64,000 bases of DNA, taken from positions 62,001-126,000 of the forward strand of contig CAYNJC010000001.1 of NCBI GenBank assembly GCA_964397565.1, in the 5' to 3' direction. This document shows positions 16,977-26,011 of this stretch, piece by piece. The position numbers and the translations under genes are program-made. The notes under the pieces were generated by a model that saw only the letters and a list, made by a program, of their open reading frames with translations, did not search any database and was not told the origin of the DNA. The DNA is from JAPLST01 sp964397565 (GTDB taxonomy: Bacteria; Auribacterota; UBA3054; JAPLST01). Numbering within the stretch: the first letter of the stretch is position 1; the number at the start of each line of letters is the position of its first letter.

Positions 16977-19487
16977 ATGCAGAATGTGTTGTTGCTGCGG
17001 GCGTTCTTGGCCGTCTTGCTGGGCGTGCTGGCCGTGCCGCTGTGGGCGATGTCGGGCTGGCAGCCACTCTTGTACGCGGGCACGGCAATGCTTCTGGCAT
17101 TGGCAATTGCGGGTCTGTTGTGGCATGCGCGGCGCGAGAGCATGGCCTGCGTGCCGGAGACATTACTGCTGGGCGCGTGTGTCCTGCTCGGTGCGGCCAT
17201 CAACACAGCGCCCGTGCGGATGCAGGTGTATCCAGAGCGGAGCGAGGTCGCGGTAACCGCCCAAATTGTTGACCCGGTCGAGTGGCAAGCCAGTTTCAGC
17301 ATGACGCAGCAGCCGGTGCGGCTGTATGCGGCGTTCATGGCGGATGTCATCCGTGTGGCGTGGGCCGGCACCGCAGTGACGGACTCTGACGAACGCGTGC
17401 GGATGGTGCTGGAGAGCGACGCACCGCTCACGCTGGCACGCGGCGACATTGTCTGCCTGTCGGGCATGTGGCAACGCATTCCGGCGGCGACCAATCCGGG
17501 GCAATTCGATGCAGCCACGTATTTCAACCGGTTTGGCGTGCGCTACCGCGTGGCCGCGCGCGCGGGCGAACTGCGCTGGTGGACGCCGCCGTCATTGCCG
17601 TTGCTGCTGCGCGTCCAGCGCCGGCTGGATGCGGTGCGGGTGGCCTGTGCGCACGCGCTGCAACCCGAAGCGGGCTTTGGCGTCGAAGCGGCGCTGCTGC
17701 GGCGGATGATGCTGGGCACGCGCGAGGCCGTGCCGGAGGAAGTAACCCTGGCGCTCGAACGCACCAGCACGTTTCATATCATCGCCATCTCCGGCCTGCA
17801 TCTCGGCATTGTGGGCGGTTTGTGGTATTGTCTGGCCTGGCTGGCCGGGGTGCCGGGGCGCTGGCGCGGACTGGCAGTGTTGCCGCTGCTGTGGGTCTAT
17901 GCGTTGATGGTTGGTTTGGTCGCCTCGGTGCTGCGCGCAATGTTGATGTTCAGCGTGTTTGCCGCCGCGCCGCTGGTGCGCCGGATGCACAATGCCACGC
18001 ACACCTTGCTGGTGGCAGCCTTCATGTATGTGCTGATCGCGCCGGCCGACATCGCGGCCTTGGGCACCCAATTGACGTTTCTCTCGGTTTTTGCGCTGAT
18101 TGCGGGTATGCCGCTGCTCGACCACTTGATGCTGCAACTGCGCTGGGTGCGCGGGCCGGCAGTGTATGATCTGGAGCATCGCCACGCACGCATCCCGCAT
18201 GTCGTTCTGCGCTATTTTGTGCGGATCGCATGTGGCACGATTGCCATCTGGGCGCTGACGTGGCCGATCATTGTCACCAAGAGCAACTTGGTCACGCCCT
18301 GTTCCTGGCTGGCGAATTTGATCGTCGTGCCGTTGCTGACCATCGTGCTGGCGCTGGGCTTCATCACGCTGGTGGTCAGCCTGCTCTCGGCCAGTCTTGC
18401 CGCGCTGGTGCAGGTCGTGAACCTCGGGCTACTGCACGGCATGCTACGCTATATGGACTTGATCAGCAGCACGGCCTTGAGCCATTTTGTGATCAAGTCC
18501 TTGACGCCTGCGGCAGTGTTATGCTACTATTTAGCTCTAGGATTGACGTGGTGGTGGCTGCGGTACATAAGCGGGACAACGCCGAGCACACCACGGACGC
18601 GGCGCGCTGTTGCATGGAGCACGAGCGCGGCGTGGCTGGTCTTTTGGCTGATGATTGCGCGCGATGCACGGGCGCCCCAGGCGTTGCGCATCGTGATGCT
18701 GGATGTCGGCTTGGGCGATGCCACGGTGGTGCACGGGCGCGGCGGCGAAACGTTGGTGATTGACGGCGGTGTGCGCCATGCGCTGTGGTCAGCCGGCGCG
18801 CGGATTGTCGTGCCGTACCTGCACTGCACGGGCGTCAATACGGTCGACGCGATCATCTGCAGCCATTTTGATCGCGACCACTGTGGCGGCCTGTATGATG
18901 TGCTGGAAATGACGCGCGTGCGTGAAGTGCTGGCGCCACCGCTCGGCGCGCCCTCGCCGCAAGCGGATGAACTGCGCGCCTTGGCGGCCGTCCGCGGCAC
19001 AGCATGGCGCACCGTTGCGGCCGGTGACACCTGCGTCTGGCGGACGCTCACCGCCTGCGCGTTGCACCCGCCGCAGGCAATCACCGGATTGCCGGTGCGG
19101 GTGCTGCTGCGGAGCGACAACACCTGGTCGTTGGTCTTGCGCATCAGCGATGGCGCGCGCACGTTCCTGGCGACCGGCGACGCAACCCTGCTGAGCGAAG
19201 CCTTGCAGTTGCACGCCGGCGCCGCGGTCCGCAGCGACCTGCTGAAGCTCGCGCATCATGGTTCGGCCAGCTCGAGTTCGCCGCGCTATCTTGCAGCGGT
19301 GCAGCCCGCGCTGGCCACGCTGAGCGTCGGCCGCAATGCGCTGGGCTTGCCAGCGGCGGCGGTGCTCGAACGCCTGCGCGCCTGCAGCATACCGTTGCTG
19401 CGCACGGATCAATCCGGCGCAATTCTTGTGGAATTGCGTCCCAGTACCATAAGTATGTATACCTTTGATGGACCATGTACGAGATAG
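16977..19487 (+). CDS. comEC: ComEC/Rec2-family DNA-uptake channel protein
   Basis: 836 residues: N-terminal membrane helices and a DUF4131-type OB-like region (about 20-190), the polytopic Competence domain (about 235-520, with AISGLHLGIVGG near 270), and a C-terminal metallo-beta-lactamase-like domain with SHFDRDHCGG (near 629) and LAHHGS. This is the full three-part ComEC layout, the inner-membrane channel for single-stranded DNA in transformation. A promoter and a G-rich ribosome site fix the start. Its last 13 nt overlap prfB in another frame. No other competence gene is in the window. Confidence 0.9.
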   Translation: MQNVLLLRAFLAVLLGVLAVPLWAMSGWQPLLYAGTAMLLALAIAGLLWHARRESMACVPETLLLGACVLLGAAINTAPVRMQVYPERSEVAVTAQIVDPVEWQASFSMTQQPVRLYAAFMADVIRVAWAGTAVTDSDERVRMVLESDAPLTLARGDIVCLSGMWQRIPAATNPGQFDAATYFNRFGVRYRVAARAGELRWWTPPSLPLLLRVQRRLDAVRVACAHALQPEAGFGVEAALLRRMMLGTREAVPEEVTLALERTSTFHIIAISGLHLGIVGGLWYCLAWLAGVPGRWRGLAVLPLLWVYALMVGLVASVLRAMLMFSVFAAAPLVRRMHNATHTLLVAAFMYVLIAPADIAALGTQLTFLSVFALIAGMPLLDHLMLQLRWVRGPAVYDLEHRHARIPHVVLRYFVRIACGTIAIWALTWPIIVTKSNLVTPCSWLANLIVVPLLTIVLALGFITLVVSLLSASLAALVQVVNLGLLHGMLRYMDLISSTALSHFVIKSLTPAAVLCYYLALGLTWWWLRYISGTTPSTPRTRRAVAWSTSAAWLVFWLMIARDARAPQALRIVMLDVGLGDATVVHGRGGETLVIDGGVRHALWSAGARIVVPYLHCTGVNTVDAIICSHFDRDHCGGLYDVLEMTRVREVLAPPLGAPSPQADELRALAAVRGTAWRTVAAGDTCVWRTLTACALHPPQAITGLPVRVLLRSDNTWSLVLRISDGARTFLATGDATLLSEALQLHAGAAVRSDLLKLAHHGSASSSSPRYLAAVQPALATLSVGRNALGLPAAAVLERLRACSIPLLRTDQSGAILVELRPSTISMYTFDGPCTR

Positions 19488-20578
19488 AACAGGGACACGC
19501 CGAAGAGATTAAGGGCAAGTTTGAGCATCTGGTCACGAGCATGAAACTCGAGGACAAGGTGGGCCGGTTGGCCGAGTTGGCGCAGTTGACCGCCGCGCCG
19601 GAGTTGTGGAACGATTCCGCCCGCGCGCGCGGCCTGCTCCAAGAACAAAACGCCCTGCAGCTGCTGGTCGGCGCCTATCGTGCGCTGCAACAGCAGATTG
19701 CCGGCCTGCTTGATTTCGTCGCCCTTGCGGCCCAGGAAAAGGATGCCAGCGTGGCCGAAGATATCCTGCGCGACATGGCCGCCCTCGAACGCGCCTATCA
19801 GCAGTTTGAAGTCGCGCGCACTTTGAGCGGCGAGTTGGATGGCAACAATGCCTATCTGGCAATCCATGCCGGCGCGGGCGGCACCGAAGCCTGCGATTGG
19901 GCCTCCATGCTGTTGCGCATGTACATGCGCTGGTGTGAGCGCCATGACCTCAAGGTCGCGCTGATTGATTTCCTCGACGGCGAGGGCGCCGGCTACAAGT
20001 CCGCGACCTTGCACATCACCGGCAAGTATGCCTTCGGCTATCTCAAGGCCGAGCGCGGCGTGCACCGCCTCGTGCGCATTTCGCCGTTTGACTCCAACAA
20101 GCGCCGGCACACCTCGTTTGCTTCGGCGGATGTCATCGCCGAAGTCAATGATGACATCGAGATCGAAATCAGTGACAAGGACTTGCGGATTGACACGTTC
20201 CGTTCGAGCGGCGCCGGCGGCCAGCACGTGAATGTGACCGATTCGGCGGTGCGCATCACGCATCTCCCGACCGGGACGGTCGTCTCGTGCCAAAACGAGC
20301 GCTCGCAGATCAAGAATCGCGGGACGGCGATGAAAGTGCTGCGCGCCAAATTGTACCAGCTTGAAATCGAGGCGCGCGAGAAGAAAGCCGCGCTGCATTA
20401 TGAAAACAAGCAGAAAATCGAGTGGGGCAGCCAGATTCGCTCGTATGTCTTGCATCCCTACACGATGGTCAAGGACGTGCGCACGGACATTGAAACCAGC
20501 AATGCCGCCGCCGTCCTCGACGGCGAGATTGACGTCTTTATCGAGGCCTACTTGCGCGCCACCGCGACATCCGACTAA
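19475..20578 (+). CDS. prfB: peptide chain release factor 2
   Basis: 367 residues. SPF at 203-205 is the stop-codon-reading tripeptide that marks RF2 (UGA/UAA), and GGQ at 248-250 is the peptidyl-hydrolysis loop. The IRSYVLHPYTMVKD region near the end is also typical. The N-terminus (MYEIEQGHAEEIKGKFEHLV) is continuous, with no in-frame TGA near codon 25, so the autoregulatory +1 frameshift found in many prfB genes is absent. The ATG lies inside the end of comEC (13-nt overlap), suggesting coupling or cotranscription. Confidence 0.95.
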   Translation: MYEIEQGHAEEIKGKFEHLVTSMKLEDKVGRLAELAQLTAAPELWNDSARARGLLQEQNALQLLVGAYRALQQQIAGLLDFVALAAQEKDASVAEDILRDMAALERAYQQFEVARTLSGELDGNNAYLAIHAGAGGTEACDWASMLLRMYMRWCERHDLKVALIDFLDGEGAGYKSATLHITGKYAFGYLKAERGVHRLVRISPFDSNKRRHTSFASADVIAEVNDDIEIEISDKDLRIDTFRSSGAGGQHVNVTDSAVRITHLPTGTVVSCQNERSQIKNRGTAMKVLRAKLYQLEIEAREKKAALHYENKQKIEWGSQIRSYVLHPYTMVKDVRTDIETSNAAAVLDGEIDVFIEAYLRATATSD

Positions 20579-20587
20579 CCGGCCCAC

Positions 20588-20854
20588 ATGAGCATGGCGA
20601 GGAAACGCAAAAAGAAGGCCGTGCTGCTGGGTGTCGGCCTGGACAACAAGGACGAGCACAAGCGCCTGACGCGCGGCGACAATTTCCTGTTGGTGGGCGG
20701 CTCCGAGCCGACCCACGCGCGCATGACCGAAGGCGCGATCAAGCTGAATGAACACCTAAAAAAACGCGGCAAGACGTTGGATGACGTTGAGCGCAGTGAG
20801 TTTGTCGAACTGGCGCACAAAGCCGGATTGCTCGAACGCCCGGAGCTGAACTAG
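20588..20854 (+). CDS. conserved small basic protein of unknown function
   Basis: 88 residues; start at 20588 or the ATG two codons on (MARKRKKKAVLLGVGLDN). A basic head is followed by HKRLTRGDNFLLVGGSE and a helical C-terminus (LKKRGKTLDDVERSEFVELA). From memory, similar short proteins occur in PVC genomes without an assigned role. It lies 9 bp after prfB and is probably cotranscribed. Confidence 0.7.
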   Translation: MSMARKRKKKAVLLGVGLDNKDEHKRLTRGDNFLLVGGSEPTHARMTEGAIKLNEHLKKRGKTLDDVERSEFVELAHKAGLLERPELN

Positions 20855-21034
20855 CGGGCCACGGCCGCCGGGCTCGGCCAGCTAAGGCACCAGCTCGTCC
20901 TGCTCGCGGCGTTTCCGCCGGCGGCGGGATGGGAGCTGCTTCCATGCGGCGAACGCGGCCCTGCCAAAATGTTCGCCGCAACCGTTCTTGTCAACCTGGA
21001 CGGCCAGTTCCACTGCGGCACGGGGTCCGTGCGC

Positions 21035-21063
21035 TTGCCATTTCCCGGCACATCTGCTATAAT
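21035..21063 (+). promoter_or_regulatory. promoter of CorA-like transporter gene
   Basis: TTGCCA (21035-21040), 17-bp spacer, TATAAT (21058-21063) with extended TGC. Transcription should begin near 21070, which excludes a TTG start at 21069 and leaves a leader of about 14 nt before the ATG at 21084. Confidence 0.85.
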
Positions 21064-21083
21064 CGGCGTTGAGTTCAGCGCGC

Positions 21084-22028
21084 ATGATGACGAGCTACAC
21101 AACCGAAGGTGGAGCATTACACACGACGCCGCACTTCAGTGCGGGGTCATGGTGTCATGTCACCAATCCGACCCACGAAGAGCTGGCGCGGATCGCCCAG
21201 AATGCGAACATCCCCGCCGATGTGCTGTCTGATGCGCTCGACATTGACGAGCGCGCCCGCTGCGATTACGATGAGGGGTTTGTCTTTATCATCGTGCGCA
21301 TTCCGGTGGTGGACAATGCCGAACAGTATGCGCATTTCTTCACCGTGCCGCTCGGCATTATTATCACCGCCAATGTGATCATCACGGTTTGCCGCAAAGA
21401 CAATGAAGTCATGGAGGAGTTTGTGCGGCATACCATCAAGTCCTTCAGCCCGGCCAATCATTCGCGCTTCCTGCTGCAGATTTTGCTGCGGACGGCGCTG
21501 GTCTATTTGCGCGATCTGAAGGCGATCAACTCGAACTGTGCCGTCGTCCAGGAAAAATTGCACAAGTCCATGGTGAACAAGCATCTGATCGGCTTGCTGG
21601 CGCTCGAAAAGAGTCTGGTCTTCTTCAGCACGTCGCTGCGCTCGAATGAACTGATGATGGAACGACTGCAGAAATTATCCTCCATCAAATTCAACGAGGA
21701 TGACCAGGACTTGTTCGATGACGTCATGGTCGAAATGCGTCAAGCGGTTGAAATGGCCAATATTTACAGCAATATTTTGACCAGCATGATGGATTTTTTT
21801 GCTTCGATCATCTCAAACAATCTGAACGTGACGATGCGCCGGATCGCCACGATCAACGTCATTTTCATGCCGATGGCTGTGATTACCGGCATTGGCGGCA
21901 TGTCCGAATTCACCATGATGACTCACGGCATCGCCTGGTGGAAAGCCTATGTCATCATGTCCGGCGGGCTGGGGCTGGTCGGCCTCCTGACGTACTTGAT
22001 TCTTTGGCAGATCAACCGCCGCAGCTGA
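21084..22028 (+). CDS. CorA-family divalent-cation transporter with GMS variant motif
   Basis: About 314 residues: an N-terminal alpha/beta domain (to about 150), a long helical stalk (to about 250), and two C-terminal membrane helices. The family signature GMN at the end of TM1 reads GMS (GIGGMSEFTMM). GMS-E variants form a known divergent branch of CorA-like proteins, so transport is likely but Mg2+ specificity is not assured. The start is chosen from the promoter position. It is followed 8 bp later by a DUF2939-like gene. Confidence 0.85.
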   Translation: MMTSYTTEGGALHTTPHFSAGSWCHVTNPTHEELARIAQNANIPADVLSDALDIDERARCDYDEGFVFIIVRIPVVDNAEQYAHFFTVPLGIIITANVIITVCRKDNEVMEEFVRHTIKSFSPANHSRFLLQILLRTALVYLRDLKAINSNCAVVQEKLHKSMVNKHLIGLLALEKSLVFFSTSLRSNELMMERLQKLSSIKFNEDDQDLFDDVMVEMRQAVEMANIYSNILTSMMDFFASIISNNLNVTMRRIATINVIFMPMAVITGIGGMSEFTMMTHGIAWWKAYVIMSGGLGLVGLLTYLILWQINRRS

Positions 22029-22036
22029 GCACGCAG

Positions 22037-22885
22037 ATGCAACGTCGGCGATGGCTGCGGGTGCTCATATTACTGCTGTTTGATGTCGTGATTGTCTATG
22101 TTGCCTTTCCCTACTTTGCTGCAAGCGACCTGCGCAAAGGGCTGATGGAAGCGGATCCTGTGCGGCTGCGACGTTGGATTGACGAGCCGCGTCTGCTGCG
22201 CTCGCTGCAGCAGCAATTTCCCCGGAGTGCCGTCACGCTGACGCCGTTTGTTGTGCGCGCCGTGATCGCCGATGGCGTGCCAAATGAGAATTCGATCACG
22301 CCGATCACACTTGGTAATTTGCACCGTGCGTTTTTTGACAACCTGACAACCTTCCGGGTGGTCTACAATCAGCAGCACCTGGTGTTTGCATTCCGCGGCT
22401 TCTGGTGGCGCCTGACCGACATCAGCATAACAAGCCTGCCGGCCCATGCGCGGCAGTCGGAACCGGATGCCGGCGCGGTCATGTCGACGAATGTGCTGGC
22501 GCGCGCGGCGCCGGGTTGCACCACGCCGGTTGCGCGCGTGGTCGCTCCGCCGGCCACGGCGCCCGCGCCGGTCGCAGCCGCACCGCCGCAGGCAGAACTG
22601 GCGGCGCCGGCACTGACGCGCGAGACAGCCACGCGCATTCGCGCACGCATGGCCGCGGCCGAACAGAAAATCCGCGCGTTCTCGCGCCAACATGCGCGTG
22701 AACTGGCCCAGATATACCCGGGCAGTCTCGAAGTGGTGCGCAATCGGCGGCGGCTCGCAGACTACGCGCAGCGCTTGCGGGATGACTACCGCGCCAAGAT
22801 CGCGCACGAATTCGGTGTGGGTGAGGTGGATGTCGAATTGGCGCTGCTGGCGGGCGCGACCAACACGCCGTCCGCGCGGCCCTGA
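22037..22885 (+). CDS. DUF2939-like membrane-anchored protein
   Basis: 282 residues from the ATG at 22037: one N-terminal membrane helix (about 5-25), then SDLRKGLMEADPVRLRRWID, which fits the DUF2939 pattern of alternating A..D..L..vD residues. A Pro/Ala-rich linker (about 155-190) leads to a basic helical C-terminus. A frame open further upstream overlaps corA and is not supported. It lies 8 bp after the CorA-like gene, so cotranscription is likely. Function unknown. Confidence 0.72.
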   Translation: MQRRRWLRVLILLLFDVVIVYVAFPYFAASDLRKGLMEADPVRLRRWIDEPRLLRSLQQQFPRSAVTLTPFVVRAVIADGVPNENSITPITLGNLHRAFFDNLTTFRVVYNQQHLVFAFRGFWWRLTDISITSLPAHARQSEPDAGAVMSTNVLARAAPGCTTPVARVVAPPATAPAPVAAAPPQAELAAPALTRETATRIRARMAAAEQKIRAFSRQHARELAQIYPGSLEVVRNRRRLADYAQRLRDDYRAKIAHEFGVGEVDVELALLAGATNTPSARP

Positions 22886-22924
22886 CCGCCAGGAATACCG
22901 GTGGCAGAATCGTCGCAGTTATGC

Positions 22925-22930
22925 TATACT
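22925..22930 (+). promoter_or_regulatory. extended -10 of metG
   Basis: TGC followed by TATACT, about 34 nt before the metG ATG. No good -35 at 17 bp, as is usual for extended -10 promoters. Confidence 0.65.
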
Positions 22931-22963
22931 GCCCGCGTAACATCAAGGACCGCAACCACAACT

Positions 22964-25093
22964 ATGGCACGTAAACTTCTAGTGACGGCGGCGCTGCCGT
23001 ATTCGAACGGACCGATCCATATCGGACACTTGGCCGGCGCCTACTTGCCGGCCGATATTTATGTGCGTCATCTCCGCCAGCTCGGCCATGATGTCGTCTT
23101 CATCTGCGGCGCAGATGAGCACGGCGTGGCGATTACCATCGCGGCGATGCAGCAGGGCATCACGCCCCAGCAATTGGTCGACAACTATTACGCGCTCAAT
23201 CGCGACAGTTTTGCCGGCTTGGGCATTGTGTTTGACAATTATTCGCGCACCTCGCTGGCGATCCACCACAAGACCTCGCAGGAAGTTTTCCTGACGCTGC
23301 ACAAGAAGAAGAAACTGGCCGTGCGCGAGACCACCCAATTATTCTGCCCGCAGGATGCCATGTTCCTGTCGGACCGCTATGTGCGCGGCACGTGCCCCGT
23401 CTGCGGCAGTCCGGATGCCAAGGGCGACCAGTGCGAAAAATGCGGCTCGTCGCTCGATCCCTTGACGCTCAAAAGCCCGCTCTGCGCCATGTGCGGCAGC
23501 ACCCCGATCATCAAGCCCACCAAACATTGGTATCTGCCGCTGGGCGCCTATCAGCCGCAACTGGAAGCCTGGTTGGCCGAGAAGAAGGACTGGAAAGATA
23601 ATGTCCGCAATTACTGCAATGGCTGGTTCAAGGAAGGGTTGCGCGAGCGGGCGATCACGCGCGACTTGACCTGGGGCGTGCCGGTGCCCTTGCCGGAAGC
23701 CAAAGGCAAAGTGCTGTATGTCTGGTTCGAGGCGCCGATCGGCTACATCTCCGCGACCAAGGAATGGGCCGCCCAGATTGGTGAGGCCGACCGTTGGCGT
23801 GAGTATTGGTGCAATCCGAATTGCGAGCTGGTGCATTTCATCGGCAAGGACAACATTGTCTTCCATGCCATTTTCTGGCCGGCGATGTTGATGGACATGA
23901 AGGGCTATACCTTGCCGACCCAGATTCCGGCCAATGAGTTTCTGAATCTCGAAGGCCGCAAATTGTCGACCAGTCAGAATTTTGCCGTCTGGCTGCCGGA
24001 CTATCTGCAACGCTTCCCGCCGGATGTGCTGCGCTACACCCTGGCCGCCAATTTGCCGGAAACGAAAGACACCGATTTTTCGTGGAAACAATTTCAATCG
24101 TGCAACAATGATGAATTGGCCGACATTCTTGGCAACCTGGTCAATCGCACCTTAACGTTCGTGCAACGCTATTGTGATGGCTGCATTCCGCCGGCCGGCA
24201 CCTTCAATGCCGCCGACAACGCCATGCTGGCCGACATTGAAACTGCCGGTGAAGAGATCACCGGATTGATCAACACGTTCAAGATTCGCGCGGCGACCGC
24301 GCGCATGCTGGAACTGGCCCGCGCCGCCAATCGCTATTTTGACGCCAGCCAGCCGTGGGCTACGCGTACCAGCGATGTCACGCGCTGCAAAACCTCCTTG
24401 CATGTCTGCTGCCAAGTGTTGCGCTCCTTGGCGGTGTTCATGCATCCATTCATGCCGTTCACCGCGGCGGCCTTGTGGAAGATGCTCGGCGGCGAGGGCC
24501 AAGCGACGGATGTGCGCTGGGTCAAAGCCTATCAGCCGGGCAATATTGCCGGGATCAAGCTCGGCGAGCTTTCCATTCTGTTCCGCAAATTGGAGGACGC
24601 CGATATCCAGCCGGAGGTTGATGCGTTGGCGGCAGCCATCGCGCGGATTGAACAGCAAGAGCGGGCTCAGACGCAGCCGGCGGTACCCGCCACGCCCGCC
24701 CCCGCGCCGCCCACTACTCCAGCACTCCGTCACTCCACCACTTCTGCATCCGCCACACTAGTTGATGGCAAGCAGATCGGCATGGATGAGTTCAGCCGCG
24801 TCGAACTGCGCGTCGCCGAAATTGTGGCGGCAGAAGCGGTGCCCAAGGCAACCAAGTTGCTGAAACTCACCGTGTCCTTGGGCACCGAACAGCGCACCGT
24901 CGTGGCCGGCATTGCGCCACACTACACGCCGGAGCAGTTGCTGGGCAAGAAAGTTGTGCTGGTCGCGAATCTGGCGCCGGCAATGTTGCGCGGGGTACAA
25001 TCGCAAGGCATGTTGCTGGCCGCCAGTGACGGCGAAACCTTGGCCCTGGTGACGCTTGACCGCGACCTGCCGACCGGTAGCATCGTGCGCTGA
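22964..25093 (+). CDS. metG: methionyl-tRNA synthetase
   Basis: 709 residues. Class I catalytic core with IHIGH (residues 18-22) and KLSTS (KMSKS motif); a four-cysteine zinc insert (CPVC..CEKC..CAMC, with two CxxC pairs); an anticodon-binding helical domain; and a C-terminal EMAP-II-like tRNA-binding domain (SRVELRVAEIVAAEAVPKAT). A 40-residue Pro/Ala/Thr/Ser linker before the last domain is encoded by DNA that looks like an intergenic short repeat. The ATG at 22964 follows an extended -10 promoter. Confidence 0.95.
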   Translation: MARKLLVTAALPYSNGPIHIGHLAGAYLPADIYVRHLRQLGHDVVFICGADEHGVAITIAAMQQGITPQQLVDNYYALNRDSFAGLGIVFDNYSRTSLAIHHKTSQEVFLTLHKKKKLAVRETTQLFCPQDAMFLSDRYVRGTCPVCGSPDAKGDQCEKCGSSLDPLTLKSPLCAMCGSTPIIKPTKHWYLPLGAYQPQLEAWLAEKKDWKDNVRNYCNGWFKEGLRERAITRDLTWGVPVPLPEAKGKVLYVWFEAPIGYISATKEWAAQIGEADRWREYWCNPNCELVHFIGKDNIVFHAIFWPAMLMDMKGYTLPTQIPANEFLNLEGRKLSTSQNFAVWLPDYLQRFPPDVLRYTLAANLPETKDTDFSWKQFQSCNNDELADILGNLVNRTLTFVQRYCDGCIPPAGTFNAADNAMLADIETAGEEITGLINTFKIRAATARMLELARAANRYFDASQPWATRTSDVTRCKTSLHVCCQVLRSLAVFMHPFMPFTAAALWKMLGGEGQATDVRWVKAYQPGNIAGIKLGELSILFRKLEDADIQPEVDALAAAIARIEQQERAQTQPAVPATPAPAPPTTPALRHSTTSASATLVDGKQIGMDEFSRVELRVAEIVAAEAVPKATKLLKLTVSLGTEQRTVVAGIAPHYTPEQLLGKKVVLVANLAPAMLRGVQSQGMLLAASDGETLALVTLDRDLPTGSIVR

Positions 25094-25097
25094 ATTC

Positions 25098-25530
25098 TTC
25101 TTCGGGTGGCACGCTGCCACCGCGTCTGGTGTGTGTATGTTTCTTCGGGTCCGGTGTGCGTATGTTTCTTCGGGAGGGACGCGGGCCACCGCGTCCGCTG
25201 TGCTTGAATTCTCGGTCGCCGGGGCCGGCGACCATCCCGCAGAGGTGTACCTCTGTTTCTTCGGGAGGGACGCGGGCCTCCGCGTCCGCTGTGCTCGAAT
25301 TCTCGGTCACCGTGGCCGGTGACCCTCCCGCAGAATTGTGCGCATGCTTCTTCGGGAGGGACGCGGGCCTCCGCGTCCGCTGTGCTCGAATTCTCGGTCA
25401 CCGTGGCCGGTGACCCTCCCGCGGAGGGTTCGCGCCGAGGTTTGCGCATGCCTCTTCGGGAGGGACGCGGGCCTCCGCGTCCGGTGTGTATATGTTTTTT
25501 CGGGTTCGGTGTGCGTACGGTCGCCGTGGC
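25098..25530. repeat. REP/BIME array A (period 91-104 bp), metG side
   Basis: Three complete paired-palindrome units (25171-25239, 25262-25330, 25353-25421), a half unit (25457-25482) and degenerate fragments at both ends. Each unit runs CGGGAGGG ... CCCTCCCG and encloses two hairpins, for example GGACGCGG-GCCT-CCGCGTCC and GGTCACC-GTGGCC-GGTGACC. Each hairpin has GGAG on its outer 5' side, one per strand, the arrangement of inverted REP pairs. The array begins 5 bp after the metG stop and ends at the stop of the RAYT gene. Confidence 0.9.
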
Positions 25531-25992
25531 TTACAGCAAATCGTTTGTCACACCTTGAAACGGCCAATCTTGTGCATTTTTTACAAGGCCTTTTCTCACC
25601 GGATTTTCAGCAACATACTGACTCTTTTGTTCATAATCTTCAATTCGCCGCAATTGCGTGTCCCAAAAACTGCGTTCCCACAAGCCACCATGCATGTGTG
25701 CGGCTATGCTAACCAAGCGTTTCCAGAATCTAATCCACTGTGTTAGTGGTTCGGACTCATAGGTAGGTGCACAGAACAAATGAACATGATCCGGCATAAT
25801 CACATAGCGCCCCACGCGCCAGCGCGGGGCTGATCGCCAGGCCTGCAGCATTGCCTCATGCATGTGTTGATTCGCCAGAATTTCTTTGCGATTCTTGGTG
25901 CAGACGGTCACAAAAAGAATAATCGGTTGATTGAACCGCTCAATGTTGGGCAAATGAACGGGCTGGGTCCTTTGCAGTTGCATTTGGAACAT
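25531..25992 (-). CDS. REP-associated tyrosine transposase (RAYT, Y1 HUH family)
   Basis: 153 residues from the ATG at 25992 (or 150 from 25983). The HUH motif is in MPDHVHLFCAP, and the conserved C-terminal block SQYVAENPVRKGLV..DWPF carries the candidate catalytic tyrosine. This is the signature of RAYT/TnpA-REP domesticated IS200-like enzymes, which cut single-stranded DNA at REP hairpins. The frame stays open 78 codons further upstream only because it reads through array B. The gene is bounded directly by palindrome arrays on both sides. No Shine-Dalgarno or promoter is evident. Confidence 0.9.
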   Translation of the reverse strand: MFQMQLQRTQPVHLPNIERFNQPIILFVTVCTKNRKEILANQHMHEAMLQAWRSAPRWRVGRYVIMPDHVHLFCAPTYESEPLTQWIRFWKRLVSIAAHMHGGLWERSFWDTQLRRIEDYEQKSQYVAENPVRKGLVKNAQDWPFQGVTNDLL

Positions 25993-26011
25993 CCGTTGGC
26001 CAAAATACTGC

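Noticed and set aside
19450..19480. CTTTGA near the prfB start as a possible frameshift site
   Set aside because: It lies in the comEC frame upstream of the prfB ATG and is not followed by an in-frame stop in prfB.
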